Source: JAHBXL01 sp964409775 (GTDB lineage Bacteria; Planctomycetota; Phycisphaerae; Phycisphaerales; UBA1924). Taken from it: 64,000 nt of DNA. The DNA is taken from positions 1 through 64,000 of the forward strand of contig CAYPEI010000004.1 in NCBI GenBank assembly GCA_964409775.1. Direction: 5' to 3'. Both the position numbers and the translations under genes were made by a program. Positions 51,112-59,493 of this stretch are shown here, piece after piece (positions within the stretch are counted from its first letter, which is position 1; the number at the start of each line of letters is the position of its first letter). The notes beneath the pieces are model-generated. The model was not told the DNA's origin, ran no database searches, and was given only the letters and a program-made list of their open reading frames with translations.

Positions 51112-51258
51112 CAGAGAGAAGAGGTTCGTTTCGCGGCTTCAGGTCTCCCATCCACCGCGTTGTGTTCTGCCCATGTATACGGATACGCCCGCGCATTGGA
51201 TGCAGTTCGCGCGGATTCGTGAATGCGGCAAGGGCCGCGGGCGGGTTATCCAGCGCGG

Positions 51259-52575
51259 TTATCCGCCCGCGTGGGCGAGTTCGAGCAGCATTTGCGCGTG
51301 GCGTGCGGTGGCGCCCTGGTTGGCGCGGACGCACTCGCGGCCCGCATCGGCCATCGCGGCGCATCGAGCAGGATCGGCGAGGAGGTTGCGCAGGGCGCTT
51401 TGGAGATCCTGCGGCTGGACGACTTCGATCGCGCCGGCGGCGCGGAAGGTGTTGACGATAGATTCGAAGTCGCCGTACCGCGGCCCGATGAGCGTGGGCT
51501 TGCCGAGGGCGATGGGCTCGATGGGGTCGGAGCCGTGGAGATCGCCGAACGAGCGGCCGACGACGGCGATGTCGGCGAGGGAGTAGGCGGCGCGGAGTTC
51601 GCCGATGGTGTCGAGGAGGAAGCGGTCGTGCCGGCTGCCAGCGGGCGGCGCGGGGCTGTTGTACGTCTGGCTGCGACGGATGCAGCGGGCCTCGCCGCCC
51701 ATCGCGACAAAGGCCTCGTCGAAGCGTTCGGGCTTGCGCGGGGCGCAGAGGAGTTGGGCGGCCGGGGGGCAGGCGTTGCTGAAAAGCCGTTCCTCGGTCA
51801 GCGCGCCGGGGCCGTCGACCCGGTATCGGTTCGTCGGACAAGGCAATGGGCCGGTCGACCCCGCGACGATCAACGGCTGCGATCGGTCGATGCCGAGGTT
51901 GGCGGCGAGTTCGTCTGCGCCCGGGACGGTGGTATCGAGGCTGACCGAGTCCCACTTCATCGAGCCGGTGATGCGGATGTGGTCGGCCCGCACGCCCATC
52001 GCCTCGAAGCGCTCGGCATAGGCGGCATCCTGCACCGCGGCGAACTCGAGCGCACCGAATGTTCGCGCAAAGAACGATCGGAACCGGTGATACCCGCGGA
52101 ATGAGCGGGCCGAGAGGCGGCCGTTGATGACACTCATCGGGATGCCGCGGCGGCCGCACTCCGCGACGAAGTTGGGCCAGAGTTCGAGTTCGACAAGGCC
52201 GACGGCATCGGGCCGGACTGCATCGAGGAAGCGCCGGACGGCGGGAGAGAAGTCGAGCGGGTAACGGACGACATGCGCCAGAGCCGGCACGCCGTCCTTG
52301 CCGGAAAAGAGAATGCCGGCGCGGGCAAGCCCTGTGTCTGTAGTGGCGCTGACGACGATGTCGGCGTGTTGGGAGAGGAGGGGAACAAGGCCGCGAAGAG
52401 TGTTGACCTCGCCGACGGAGACAGCGTGGAGGAGGATGCGCCGCTTGCCGGGTGGCGGTGGGGGCGGGGCGTCGATCCTGCCGAACCGCTCGCTCCAGCC
52501 GCCGCGGGTCTTGCGCGCCCACCACGGCGCGGTCAGTGCGGCGGCGGGGAGGTAGAGGGCGTCGAGGAGGTTCAT
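51259..52575 (-). CDS. waaA: 3-deoxy-D-manno-octulosonic acid (Kdo) transferase
   Basis: WaaA adds Kdo to lipid A precursor at the cytoplasmic face of the inner membrane. The 438-aa product has an N-terminal hydrophobic segment, then LLHAVSVGEVNTLRGLVPLL, VELELWPNFVAECGRRGIP, VINGRLSARSFRGY and the C-terminal domain with APRKPERFDEAF, ADIAVVGRSFGDLHGSDPIE and NQGA. After IVAGST the usual short HEGEE-type loop is replaced by GPLPCPTNRYRVDGPGALTEE, an insertion of about 13 residues flanked in the DNA by direct repeats (51808-51861). Start ATG 52575. Presence of waaA suggests an outer membrane with lipid A/Kdo. Confidence 0.9.
   Translation of the reverse strand: MNLLDALYLPAAALTAPWWARKTRGGWSERFGRIDAPPPPPPGKRRILLHAVSVGEVNTLRGLVPLLSQHADIVVSATTDTGLARAGILFSGKDGVPALAHVVRYPLDFSPAVRRFLDAVRPDAVGLVELELWPNFVAECGRRGIPMSVINGRLSARSFRGYHRFRSFFARTFGALEFAAVQDAAYAERFEAMGVRADHIRITGSMKWDSVSLDTTVPGADELAANLGIDRSQPLIVAGSTGPLPCPTNRYRVDGPGALTEERLFSNACPPAAQLLCAPRKPERFDEAFVAMGGEARCIRRSQTYNSPAPPAGSRHDRFLLDTIGELRAAYSLADIAVVGRSFGDLHGSDPIEPIALGKPTLIGPRYGDFESIVNTFRAAGAIEVVQPQDLQSALRNLLADPARCAAMADAGRECVRANQGATARHAQMLLELAHAGG
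51808..51861. repeat. Short in-frame insertion in waaA flanked by direct repeats
   Basis: GGGGCCGTCGACCC (51808-51821) and GGGCCGGTCGACCC (51848-51861) are near-identical direct copies around a 26-nt core. One copy encodes the STGP part of the conserved AGST loop and the other the VDGP after the insert. Removing one copy and the core restores a loop of family-like length. Confidence 0.55.
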
Positions 52576-52595
52576 CGCGGGCGCGGGGTTTGGAA

Positions 52596-52669
52596 TGGGC
52601 AGGCCGGGACTCGAACCCGGGACCCTTCGCGTGTAAAGCGAATGCTCTAGCCAACTGAGCTACCCGCCC
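52596..52669 (-). tRNA. tRNA-Val (anticodon UAC)
   Basis: Read on the minus strand: acceptor stem GGGCGGG with CCTGCCC plus A, D arm GCTCAGTTGGCTAGAGC, anticodon arm TTCGC-TTTACAC-GCGAA with anticodon TAC, and T arm CCGGG-TTCGAGT-CCCGG. 74 nt without the CCA end, which is not encoded. Confidence 0.95.
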
Positions 52670-52771
52670 GTGGGTGCAATAGGGTAGGGATGTTGGCGGG
52701 AGGGCCATCCGGGGCGTTGTGTGCCGGTAGAATCGCTGCCGCGGCGTCCGCGGATCTGCGGAGCATGACCA

Positions 52772-54730
52772 TTGTCCAAACGTCCGCCGCACAGTGCCGC
52801 CAGTGTCTCCGCACCCGCCACGCCCTTGCGCCTGCCTGTGTGGGCGTGGGTGGGCGGCGTGCTGGCATTGGGGTTTGCTCTGGCGGCCTCGGGGTCGTTG
52901 GTTTGGCAGCACTTTTCCGGCAAGGCCCTTCCCGGGTGCGGGCCGCAGAGCGGGTGCGCGGGGATTGAGAGTCACCCGATGGGGAAGATCCCGTTCCCCG
53001 GCGCGGCGGCGGAGTGGGCGGGGTTTGCGGGCTGGCCGGCGTCGTTCCTGGGGGCGACGTTCTACGCGGGGCTGGTGGCGTGGTGGGTGCTGTCGGGTCG
53101 TTCGATCAACCGCTGGCTGCGATGGATGGTGTGGGCGGGCATCGCGGTGTCGCTGGCGTACGTCGTCGCGATCGTGCAGACGATGGGCGCCGGGAAAGAG
53201 CCTTGCAAGTACTGCATCGCCAGCCACGTCGCGAACTTCGCGCTGCTGGCCTTCATGGAGATCGGCATCATGGTTTCACGCTCGTCGGCTCCGGCGTCGG
53301 GGCTTCGAAAGACCGGCCTGCTCGGCCTTCCGGCTTTGTGCGGCGCGGTGGTGGTCGTGCTGTCGACCGGCGCACTGGCGGTTGCGGAGGGTGGAAGGGC
53401 GTCGCGGGCGCGGGCGGAAGCGGAGAGTGCGCGAGCGGAGGCCGAGCGGGCGATGCTGCAGCAGGCAGCGGATGCGGCGCGACGTCCGCAGGCGGCTCCG
53501 ACCGAGTCATGGAACTTCGGGCCGCAGGGCTTCACGGGACGCTATCGCGAAGGCCCCGCGGAGGCGGTGGCGCGGATCGTGATCTACTCGGACTATCAGT
53601 GCCAGCAGTGCAAGCGGATCGAGTCGGAGGCGCGGCAGATCCGGGCGAAGTTCCCGGACAAGGTGTCGGTGTCGCACAAGCACTACCCGTGGTGCTCGGA
53701 CTGCAACAAGTATCTGGGAGGGCAGACGCTGCACGCCAACGCGTGCTGGGCAGCGCGGGCGGCGGAGACCGCGGCGATCCTCAAGGGGAACGACGGCTTC
53801 TGGCAGGTGCACCGGTGGCTATTTGACCGGGGCGGCGGCTTCACGGACCGGGAGTTGAGCGACGGGTTGCAGCAACTGGGGTATGACCCGAAGGTGTTCA
53901 TCCCGGTGATGACGGGTGAGGGCACGCTGCGCCCGGTGCAGCAGGATGTGGATGAGGCACAGGCGCTGGGGATCTCGGGCACGCCGATGGTGTTCATCAA
54001 CGGCGTGGAACTCAAGGGCTGGGAGGCGCCCCGGGCGCTGGAGCGGACGGTGGAGGCGGTGCTGAACTCCGGGGCCGCGCCGACGACGAGTGCGAACGAC
54101 CGGCCGGTGCTGGCGCGAGAGAAGTACATCGCCGACTGGCGCGACGAAACGGCCCGTTCGCAGGTCGCCGGGGCGTCGCGGCACGCGCTGGTGAACGGCG
54201 AGGGGACGGTGGAGGTCGTGGTGTTCGGGGACTTCCTGGAATCCAATACAGCCAAGGCGGATGCGGAACTCCGCGCATGGGCGACGAAACCGGTGGGGAG
54301 CGGCGGGAAGCCGATCCGGTACATCTACCGGTTCTTCCCCGGCGACAAGGCGTGCAACCCGAGTTTGAGCAGAACATTCTTCGAGCACGGGTGCCTCGCG
54401 GCGAGCGCGGCGGAGGCGGCGGGCGTCGTGGGCGGGCCTGAGGCGTACTGGAAGATGCACGAGTGGCTGATGACGAACCAGAAGTCGTTCGGGCCGGGGA
54501 GCCTCGCGGCGGCGGCGAGCGCGGCGAACATCGATCCGGCGGCGTTCGTGGCGGCCGTGCAGAGTTCGCAGGTTCGCGCTGCGCTGGATGACGATCTAGC
54601 GGCTTCCCTGGCGTTCAACGTCGGGCAGATCCCGTGCATCTTCGTGAACGGCAAGGTGGTGAAGCGCTGGTGGCGTGAGGGCGACAACGTGATGGAGCGG
54701 ATCATCGACGAGGCGGCCGCGAGGAAGTGA
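52772..54730 (+). CDS. VKOR membrane domain fused to two DsbA-like thioredoxin domains
   Basis: A 652-aa protein for disulfide formation outside the cytoplasm. Residues about 20-165 are a VKOR homolog: membrane helices with the loop cysteines CGPQSGCAG, Ser in IESHP and the quinone-side pair CKYC. After a fifth helix (about 182-205) and a charged coiled linker comes a DsbA-like domain with active site CQQC (about 276-279) and cis-Pro loop GTPMVFING. A second such domain from about residue 465 (VEVVVFGDFLES) keeps the fold and cis-Pro (QIPCIFVNG) but has no CXXC. The start is TTG 52772, since no ATG precedes the first helix in this frame; a GGAG lies upstream. Confidence 0.85.
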   Translation: MSKRPPHSAASVSAPATPLRLPVWAWVGGVLALGFALAASGSLVWQHFSGKALPGCGPQSGCAGIESHPMGKIPFPGAAAEWAGFAGWPASFLGATFYAGLVAWWVLSGRSINRWLRWMVWAGIAVSLAYVVAIVQTMGAGKEPCKYCIASHVANFALLAFMEIGIMVSRSSAPASGLRKTGLLGLPALCGAVVVVLSTGALAVAEGGRASRARAEAESARAEAERAMLQQAADAARRPQAAPTESWNFGPQGFTGRYREGPAEAVARIVIYSDYQCQQCKRIESEARQIRAKFPDKVSVSHKHYPWCSDCNKYLGGQTLHANACWAARAAETAAILKGNDGFWQVHRWLFDRGGGFTDRELSDGLQQLGYDPKVFIPVMTGEGTLRPVQQDVDEAQALGISGTPMVFINGVELKGWEAPRALERTVEAVLNSGAAPTTSANDRPVLAREKYIADWRDETARSQVAGASRHALVNGEGTVEVVVFGDFLESNTAKADAELRAWATKPVGSGGKPIRYIYRFFPGDKACNPSLSRTFFEHGCLAASAAEAAGVVGGPEAYWKMHEWLMTNQKSFGPGSLAAAASAANIDPAAFVAAVQSSQVRAALDDDLAASLAFNVGQIPCIFVNGKVVKRWWREGDNVMERIIDEAAARK

Positions 54731-54790
54731 TGGTGAGTGTGTGGATCTCGGTCCTGTGCCGGCCTGGCACGTCAACCGGAAGGGTGTCGC

Positions 54791-57331
54791 ATGATTCTTG
54801 AAGCGTTGATTGCCTCGGTGTGCATGGTGGTGTGCGGGGAACTGCCGGTGTCGTCGGCTGCACCCGCTTCGCAGCAGCAGGGCGTCAGCGCGGGTGAGAT
54901 CGTGATGCAGGACGTGCTGCTGTTGCCGAATGTCGCCACGGGCGGGCGGACATGGCTGCGCATGGATGCGCACGAGGAGGCGATGGCGCATGTCGGGACA
55001 GGCGACTACTTCCCCGCCGCGGGCGACTCGGTGACCAGCGGGCGCGACACGGAAGTGCGATGGTTCGAAGCGAAGGCGAGCGCGGACGGCTGGGTGACGA
55101 ACGACGCGCTGCGCGGGGGGTACTGCTACTGGCACTTCGAGTCGCCTCAGGCGCGGGTGATGATCCTGGAGGCATCGGGGCACTCGATGGTGTACGTGAA
55201 CGGGCTGCCGCGGGTGGGGGACCCGTACGAGGCGGGGTACGTGCGCGTGCCGGTGCTGGTGCGGAGCGGGGACAACTGCCTGCACTTCCGGGGTTCGCGC
55301 GGTCGGGTGAAGGCGAGGCTGACGGAAGCGCCGGCATCGGGCGTGGCGTTGAATGTTGACGAGGCGACGCTGGGCGATGTCGCGGCGGGCACAAGTTCAA
55401 CATGGCAGGGCGCGGTTGTCGTGCTGAACGCATCGCGGCAGCCGCTGACGGGCGTGCGGGCGGTGGTGGAAGGGGACGATGCGCGGACGATGCCGGTGCC
55501 CACGATCCCGCCCCTGAGCATCCGCAAGGTGCAGTTCACAACGCAGCGCACCTGGGGCGAGGCGGGGGAGGTGGAACTGAACCTGCAGATCGTTCGGCCC
55601 GGCGGTGAGAAGCCGGAAATCCTCGCGTCGGCGCCCGTGCGGGTCCGGGTGCGCAACCCGAGTTCCGGCGAGACTTTCAAGTACACCTACGTGAGCAGGG
55701 TGGACGGTTCGCTCCAGTATTACGCTGCGAGGCGCGCTACGGGGGGCGATGCTGCCGGCACGGGGCTGGTGCTCACGCTTCACGGCGCGAGCGTGGAGGC
55801 GACTGGCCAGGCGGACGCATACTCGCCCAAGCCCGACTTCCACATCGTTGCGCCGACGAATCGCCGGCCGTACGGGTTCGACTGGGAGGACTGGGGGCGG
55901 ATTGATGCGATGGAAGTCCTGGCGGATGCCGCGAAGCGGTTCCCGCACAACCCGCGGCGGGTGTACCTGACGGGCCACTCGATGGGCGGGCACGGGACGT
56001 GGCAGATCGGCGGGTTGTTCCCGAACCGCTTTGCGGCGATCGCGCCGAGCGCCGGCTGGCCGACGTTCTGGACGTACACGGAGCGCGGCGGGAAGGCTCC
56101 GTGGGACGAGTTCAGGCCGGAGTCGCTGAACGGGCTGGTGCAGCGTGGAGCACGCACGAGCGACACGCTGGCCCTGATCGACAACTACGCGGGGATGGGC
56201 GTGTACATCCTGCACGGGGACAAGGACGACAATGTCCCTGTGGAGCAGGCCCGGATGATGCGGGACCTGCTGACCAAGGCCGGGCATGCCGACCTGCAGT
56301 ATCACGAACAGGCGGGGGCCGGGCACTGGTGGGGCAACGAGTGCGTGGACTGGCCGCCGATCTTCGAGATGTTCCGAAAACGCATGTTGCCCGAGTCGGC
56401 GGGAGTGGAGTCGGTGAGTTTTGTCACGGCGGACCCGGGCGTGTCGGACCGGCTGCACTGGGTGCGGATCGAGGCTCAGCCGCAGCGGCTGGTGCCGACG
56501 CGGGTCGCGGCGAGCGTGGACCGCGCCGCGAAGCGGTTCACCGTCACGACGGAGAACGCGGCGGTGGTGTCGCTGGACGCGGGGATGCTGGGGCTTTCGC
56601 CGGGGGTGACGGTCGAGATCGACGGCGCGATGCTGGGCGACGTGAAGGCCGGGGCGGGCGGGCTGATCCGGCTTGCTCGCGGCCCGGATGGCTGGAAGGA
56701 CGCATCGACGATGTCGGCCCCGAGGCCGGCGCCCGGGCCGTTCAAGCGGGCGTTCGACAACAACTTCGTGCTGGTCTATGCCACTCGCGGGACGGAGGAA
56801 GAGAACACGCACGCGCTGGCGAAGGCGAGGTTCGATGCGGAGACGTGGTGGTACCGGGGCAACGGTTCGTGCGACATCGTCGCGGACGACGAGTTCGACC
56901 CGGAGGCGACGGAGAACCGGGATCGCAACGTGATCGTGTACGGCAATGCGCAGATCAACTCGGTCTACGGGAAGATCGTGCCGGACGATGCGCCGGTGAC
57001 GGTGACGCGGGGCCGGGTGATCGTCGGGGATCGCCGGATGGAAGAGGACCTGCTGGGCGTGCTGTTTGTGTGCAGGCGGCGCGGGGCGGCGGAGAACGGC
57101 CCGCTCGTCGGGGTCGTGGGCGGGACCGGGGCGCACGGCCTTCGTGCGCTGGACCGCATGCCGTTCTTTACATCGGGCGTGGGCTTCCCCGATGTGCTGG
57201 TCGTGGGCTCGGACATGCTGGTCCGTGGGATCGACGGGGTTCGCACGATCGGCATCTACGGCGCCGACGGGACGCTCAAGTCGGGCGACGTAGTGAACCA
57301 GAAGGGCTTCGACATGCCCGAGAAGCCGTGA
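54791..57331 (+). CDS. Large secreted alpha/beta hydrolase (prolyl oligopeptidase/esterase type)
   Basis: An 846-aa exported protein with a signal peptide (MILEALIASVCMVVCGEL). Residues about 30-290 are beta-rich (accessory domains, for example YCYWHFESPQARVMILEASG). The hydrolase domain follows: LVLTLHGASVEATGQ, DWGRIDAMEVLADA, then the nucleophile elbow TGHSMGGHG (Ser near 397). A likely acid is in LHGDKDDNVP (about 474) and the likely His in GAGHWWGNE (about 510). About 330 further residues form another module. Substrate unknown; a carbohydrate or peptide esterase is likely. Start ATG 54791, 60 nt after the VKOR gene. Confidence 0.8.
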   Translation: MILEALIASVCMVVCGELPVSSAAPASQQQGVSAGEIVMQDVLLLPNVATGGRTWLRMDAHEEAMAHVGTGDYFPAAGDSVTSGRDTEVRWFEAKASADGWVTNDALRGGYCYWHFESPQARVMILEASGHSMVYVNGLPRVGDPYEAGYVRVPVLVRSGDNCLHFRGSRGRVKARLTEAPASGVALNVDEATLGDVAAGTSSTWQGAVVVLNASRQPLTGVRAVVEGDDARTMPVPTIPPLSIRKVQFTTQRTWGEAGEVELNLQIVRPGGEKPEILASAPVRVRVRNPSSGETFKYTYVSRVDGSLQYYAARRATGGDAAGTGLVLTLHGASVEATGQADAYSPKPDFHIVAPTNRRPYGFDWEDWGRIDAMEVLADAAKRFPHNPRRVYLTGHSMGGHGTWQIGGLFPNRFAAIAPSAGWPTFWTYTERGGKAPWDEFRPESLNGLVQRGARTSDTLALIDNYAGMGVYILHGDKDDNVPVEQARMMRDLLTKAGHADLQYHEQAGAGHWWGNECVDWPPIFEMFRKRMLPESAGVESVSFVTADPGVSDRLHWVRIEAQPQRLVPTRVAASVDRAAKRFTVTTENAAVVSLDAGMLGLSPGVTVEIDGAMLGDVKAGAGGLIRLARGPDGWKDASTMSAPRPAPGPFKRAFDNNFVLVYATRGTEEENTHALAKARFDAETWWYRGNGSCDIVADDEFDPEATENRDRNVIVYGNAQINSVYGKIVPDDAPVTVTRGRVIVGDRRMEEDLLGVLFVCRRRGAAENGPLVGVVGGTGAHGLRALDRMPFFTSGVGFPDVLVVGSDMLVRGIDGVRTIGIYGADGTLKSGDVVNQKGFDMPEKP

Positions 57332-57343
57332 GCACGTTGCGGC

Positions 57344-59311
57344 TCAGCAACCGGCGAACCACGCGCTGAGGAACGCGAAGATGTCCGGCACCTGGATGCT
57401 GCCGTTGTGGTCGAAGTCGGCGCTGGGCAACTGGGCGAACCAGGCGCTGAGGAACGCGAAGATGTCGGGCACCTGCACGGTTCCGTTGCCGTCGAAGTCC
57501 GCCGCGCAGGTCGGGGCGGAGGTTCCCGGCGTGATGAGCAGGGCCGCGTCGTAGGCTTCCGATGATCCGCCGTTGTTGTAGGTGAGCACGGCGTTGACGA
57601 GGAGTCCGCCGAAGGCGTTGATGCTCGCGGGGTCGCTGGTGGAGCGGGCGGGCAACTGCCTCTGGAGGATCTGCTGTCCGTGCAGCGCGCCGGAGGCGAT
57701 GGAGTCGCCATCGCGGAGTGCGAGCCTGGAGACGGTGTATGTGCGGCCGGAGTTGGGGCCGGCGATCTGCTGGCCGGTGGTGAGCAGCAGTTCCAGCCTG
57801 TGGCCGGAGGCACCGCCGGGGACAGCCTTGAAAAGGCCGGTCTCGGTCTGGGGCGGCATGGGCCGCCACTCCGCGACGAAGTACACGTTGCCCAGCAGGT
57901 CAACCGCCGGCGCGCTGACGACGAGCGGCGAGGAAAGTTGTCCCACACTTGCGCCGGCGGGGCCGTTGAGCACCGGCATGCCCGGGTAGGCGACAACCGT
58001 CCATGCTCCGCCGGGTGCGGAAGACGCAGCCGCGACGACGGCATCGCCCGCGGCGGGATCGGAGACGACCGTGGCGGCGACGGTGTTGCCCGATGCATCG
58101 CGTCCGAGGCCAACCTGGCCATTGCCGCCGCGGAACGCGGCCTGGGAGAGGTATTGCTGGGCTTCGGCCAGGCCGGAGGCGTTGGTCGAGTAGGCGGGGG
58201 ATGTGACAGGCGCGGGCAGGACGAATGCGCGGCGCGATGCCGGATCAACCGATGGCGGCGTGCCGGGGAGGAGGTCGAAGACGTTGATGGCGTTGGCTTT
58301 GGGCGAGGGGACGGCGGGGCGTGCAAGGCTGGCGACCGCGCCGAGGGAACCGACTCCGCCTGCGAACGGGGAAAACGTCGGATTCCCGCGATGGCCGGCA
58401 ACCCCTGGGGCAAGGTGGCCGGTCGTCGACGCGAGGTTGGCGGTGGTGGAGCCGGCGCGGAAGCGCTGCGCAAAGTCGAGCCCGAGCACAAACGCGGAAG
58501 AGCCCGGCGAGCCGGTGATGGTCGGCGTGTTGGTGGGGATGGCTTCGTTGCTGACGACGTACGCCGTTGCGGAAGCGTCGGAGGCGAAGTTGGCTCCACC
58601 GAAGGCGGCGAGGGTGTTGACCGCGGCGGAGCGGGCCGCGGAGTTCACGCGGAGCAGGTTGTCGCCGAGGATCCGCGTGGCGGTAGCGGGGTTGGTGTTG
58701 AAGTTGTCGGCCCGGAGTGCGATGTTGCCGGCAGCGTCAACGGCACCGAGGGACAGGGTGGCGGTGTCGGCCGAGCCGACGCCGGTGCGGCTGGCCAGGG
58801 CCATGACCCGCTCGACGTAGATCCGAGAGGGTTGGTCGAGGCGGATGCCGATGATGGCGCCGAGCACGTTGCTGGGCGACATGGAAAACTCGGAGACGGC
58901 TGCGCCGAACTGAACGTCGAAGTTGGTGGTGACGACCGTGGACCCGGGAGTGTTCGCCGTCGGGTGCACGCCCGCGCCGGGGGAGTTCCAGACGCTGAAC
59001 GAGCGGGACGGGAAACTCGCGTTCTCGACATACGAGGGACTCAGGGAAGCCGACCCGAGGATCAGCGTCCGGAAGAGCGGGTCGGTCTCGCGCGAGGCCT
59101 TGAGGATCGGCGCGACGAGGACGCTGTTCCCCCAGGAGGTCTGGACAGGCGCGGCATCAACGATGTAGCGGACGCGCTGTGAGGCGGCGTCGTAGGGGGA
59201 GAGGGCGTCATTGCCGCCGGGAGCGGTCGGGACGCTGTCCTGAGCGAACGCCGAAGCGGCGAGCCCGGATGCCGCGATGATCGCAACGCTGGTGAACTTC
59301 TGCAGGTGCAT
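57344..59311 (-). CDS. Secreted protein with two C-terminal dockerin-like repeats
   Basis: A 655-aa exported protein with signal peptide (SVAIIAASGLAASAFAQ). Its main body is Ala/Ser/Gly-rich with beta-strand rhythm and no catalytic motif recognised. The last 55 residues hold two copies of a calcium-loop-like unit: ADFDGNGTVQVPDIFAFLSA and ADFDHNGSIQVPDIFAFLSA, each followed by WFA, and the protein ends in Gly-Cys. The D-x-(D/N)-x-N/G loops are like EF-hand/dockerin loops. Such ends are common on surface proteins of Phycisphaerae and may be a sorting or docking tag. It is convergent with the esterase gene, 12 nt apart. Confidence 0.75.
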   Translation of the reverse strand: MHLQKFTSVAIIAASGLAASAFAQDSVPTAPGGNDALSPYDAASQRVRYIVDAAPVQTSWGNSVLVAPILKASRETDPLFRTLILGSASLSPSYVENASFPSRSFSVWNSPGAGVHPTANTPGSTVVTTNFDVQFGAAVSEFSMSPSNVLGAIIGIRLDQPSRIYVERVMALASRTGVGSADTATLSLGAVDAAGNIALRADNFNTNPATATRILGDNLLRVNSAARSAAVNTLAAFGGANFASDASATAYVVSNEAIPTNTPTITGSPGSSAFVLGLDFAQRFRAGSTTANLASTTGHLAPGVAGHRGNPTFSPFAGGVGSLGAVASLARPAVPSPKANAINVFDLLPGTPPSVDPASRRAFVLPAPVTSPAYSTNASGLAEAQQYLSQAAFRGGNGQVGLGRDASGNTVAATVVSDPAAGDAVVAAASSAPGGAWTVVAYPGMPVLNGPAGASVGQLSSPLVVSAPAVDLLGNVYFVAEWRPMPPQTETGLFKAVPGGASGHRLELLLTTGQQIAGPNSGRTYTVSRLALRDGDSIASGALHGQQILQRQLPARSTSDPASINAFGGLLVNAVLTYNNGGSSEAYDAALLITPGTSAPTCAADFDGNGTVQVPDIFAFLSAWFAQLPSADFDHNGSIQVPDIFAFLSAWFAGC

Positions 59312-59493
59312 GAATCGGGCCGCTCCTTGCTGGTCGGCCAAGTGTGCCTCGCCGATCGGGACTCGCAAGGGTAGGGCGTCGAGAGGGGGGTGTTCCCCGC
59401 CCGGTGGGCCGATCGGGAGGGCGTGCCGGGGGTGACTCTGGGCAAGGCGTGCGGGCTGCTCCATCCCGAGTCGGCAGGCGTAAGGTCTTGGCA

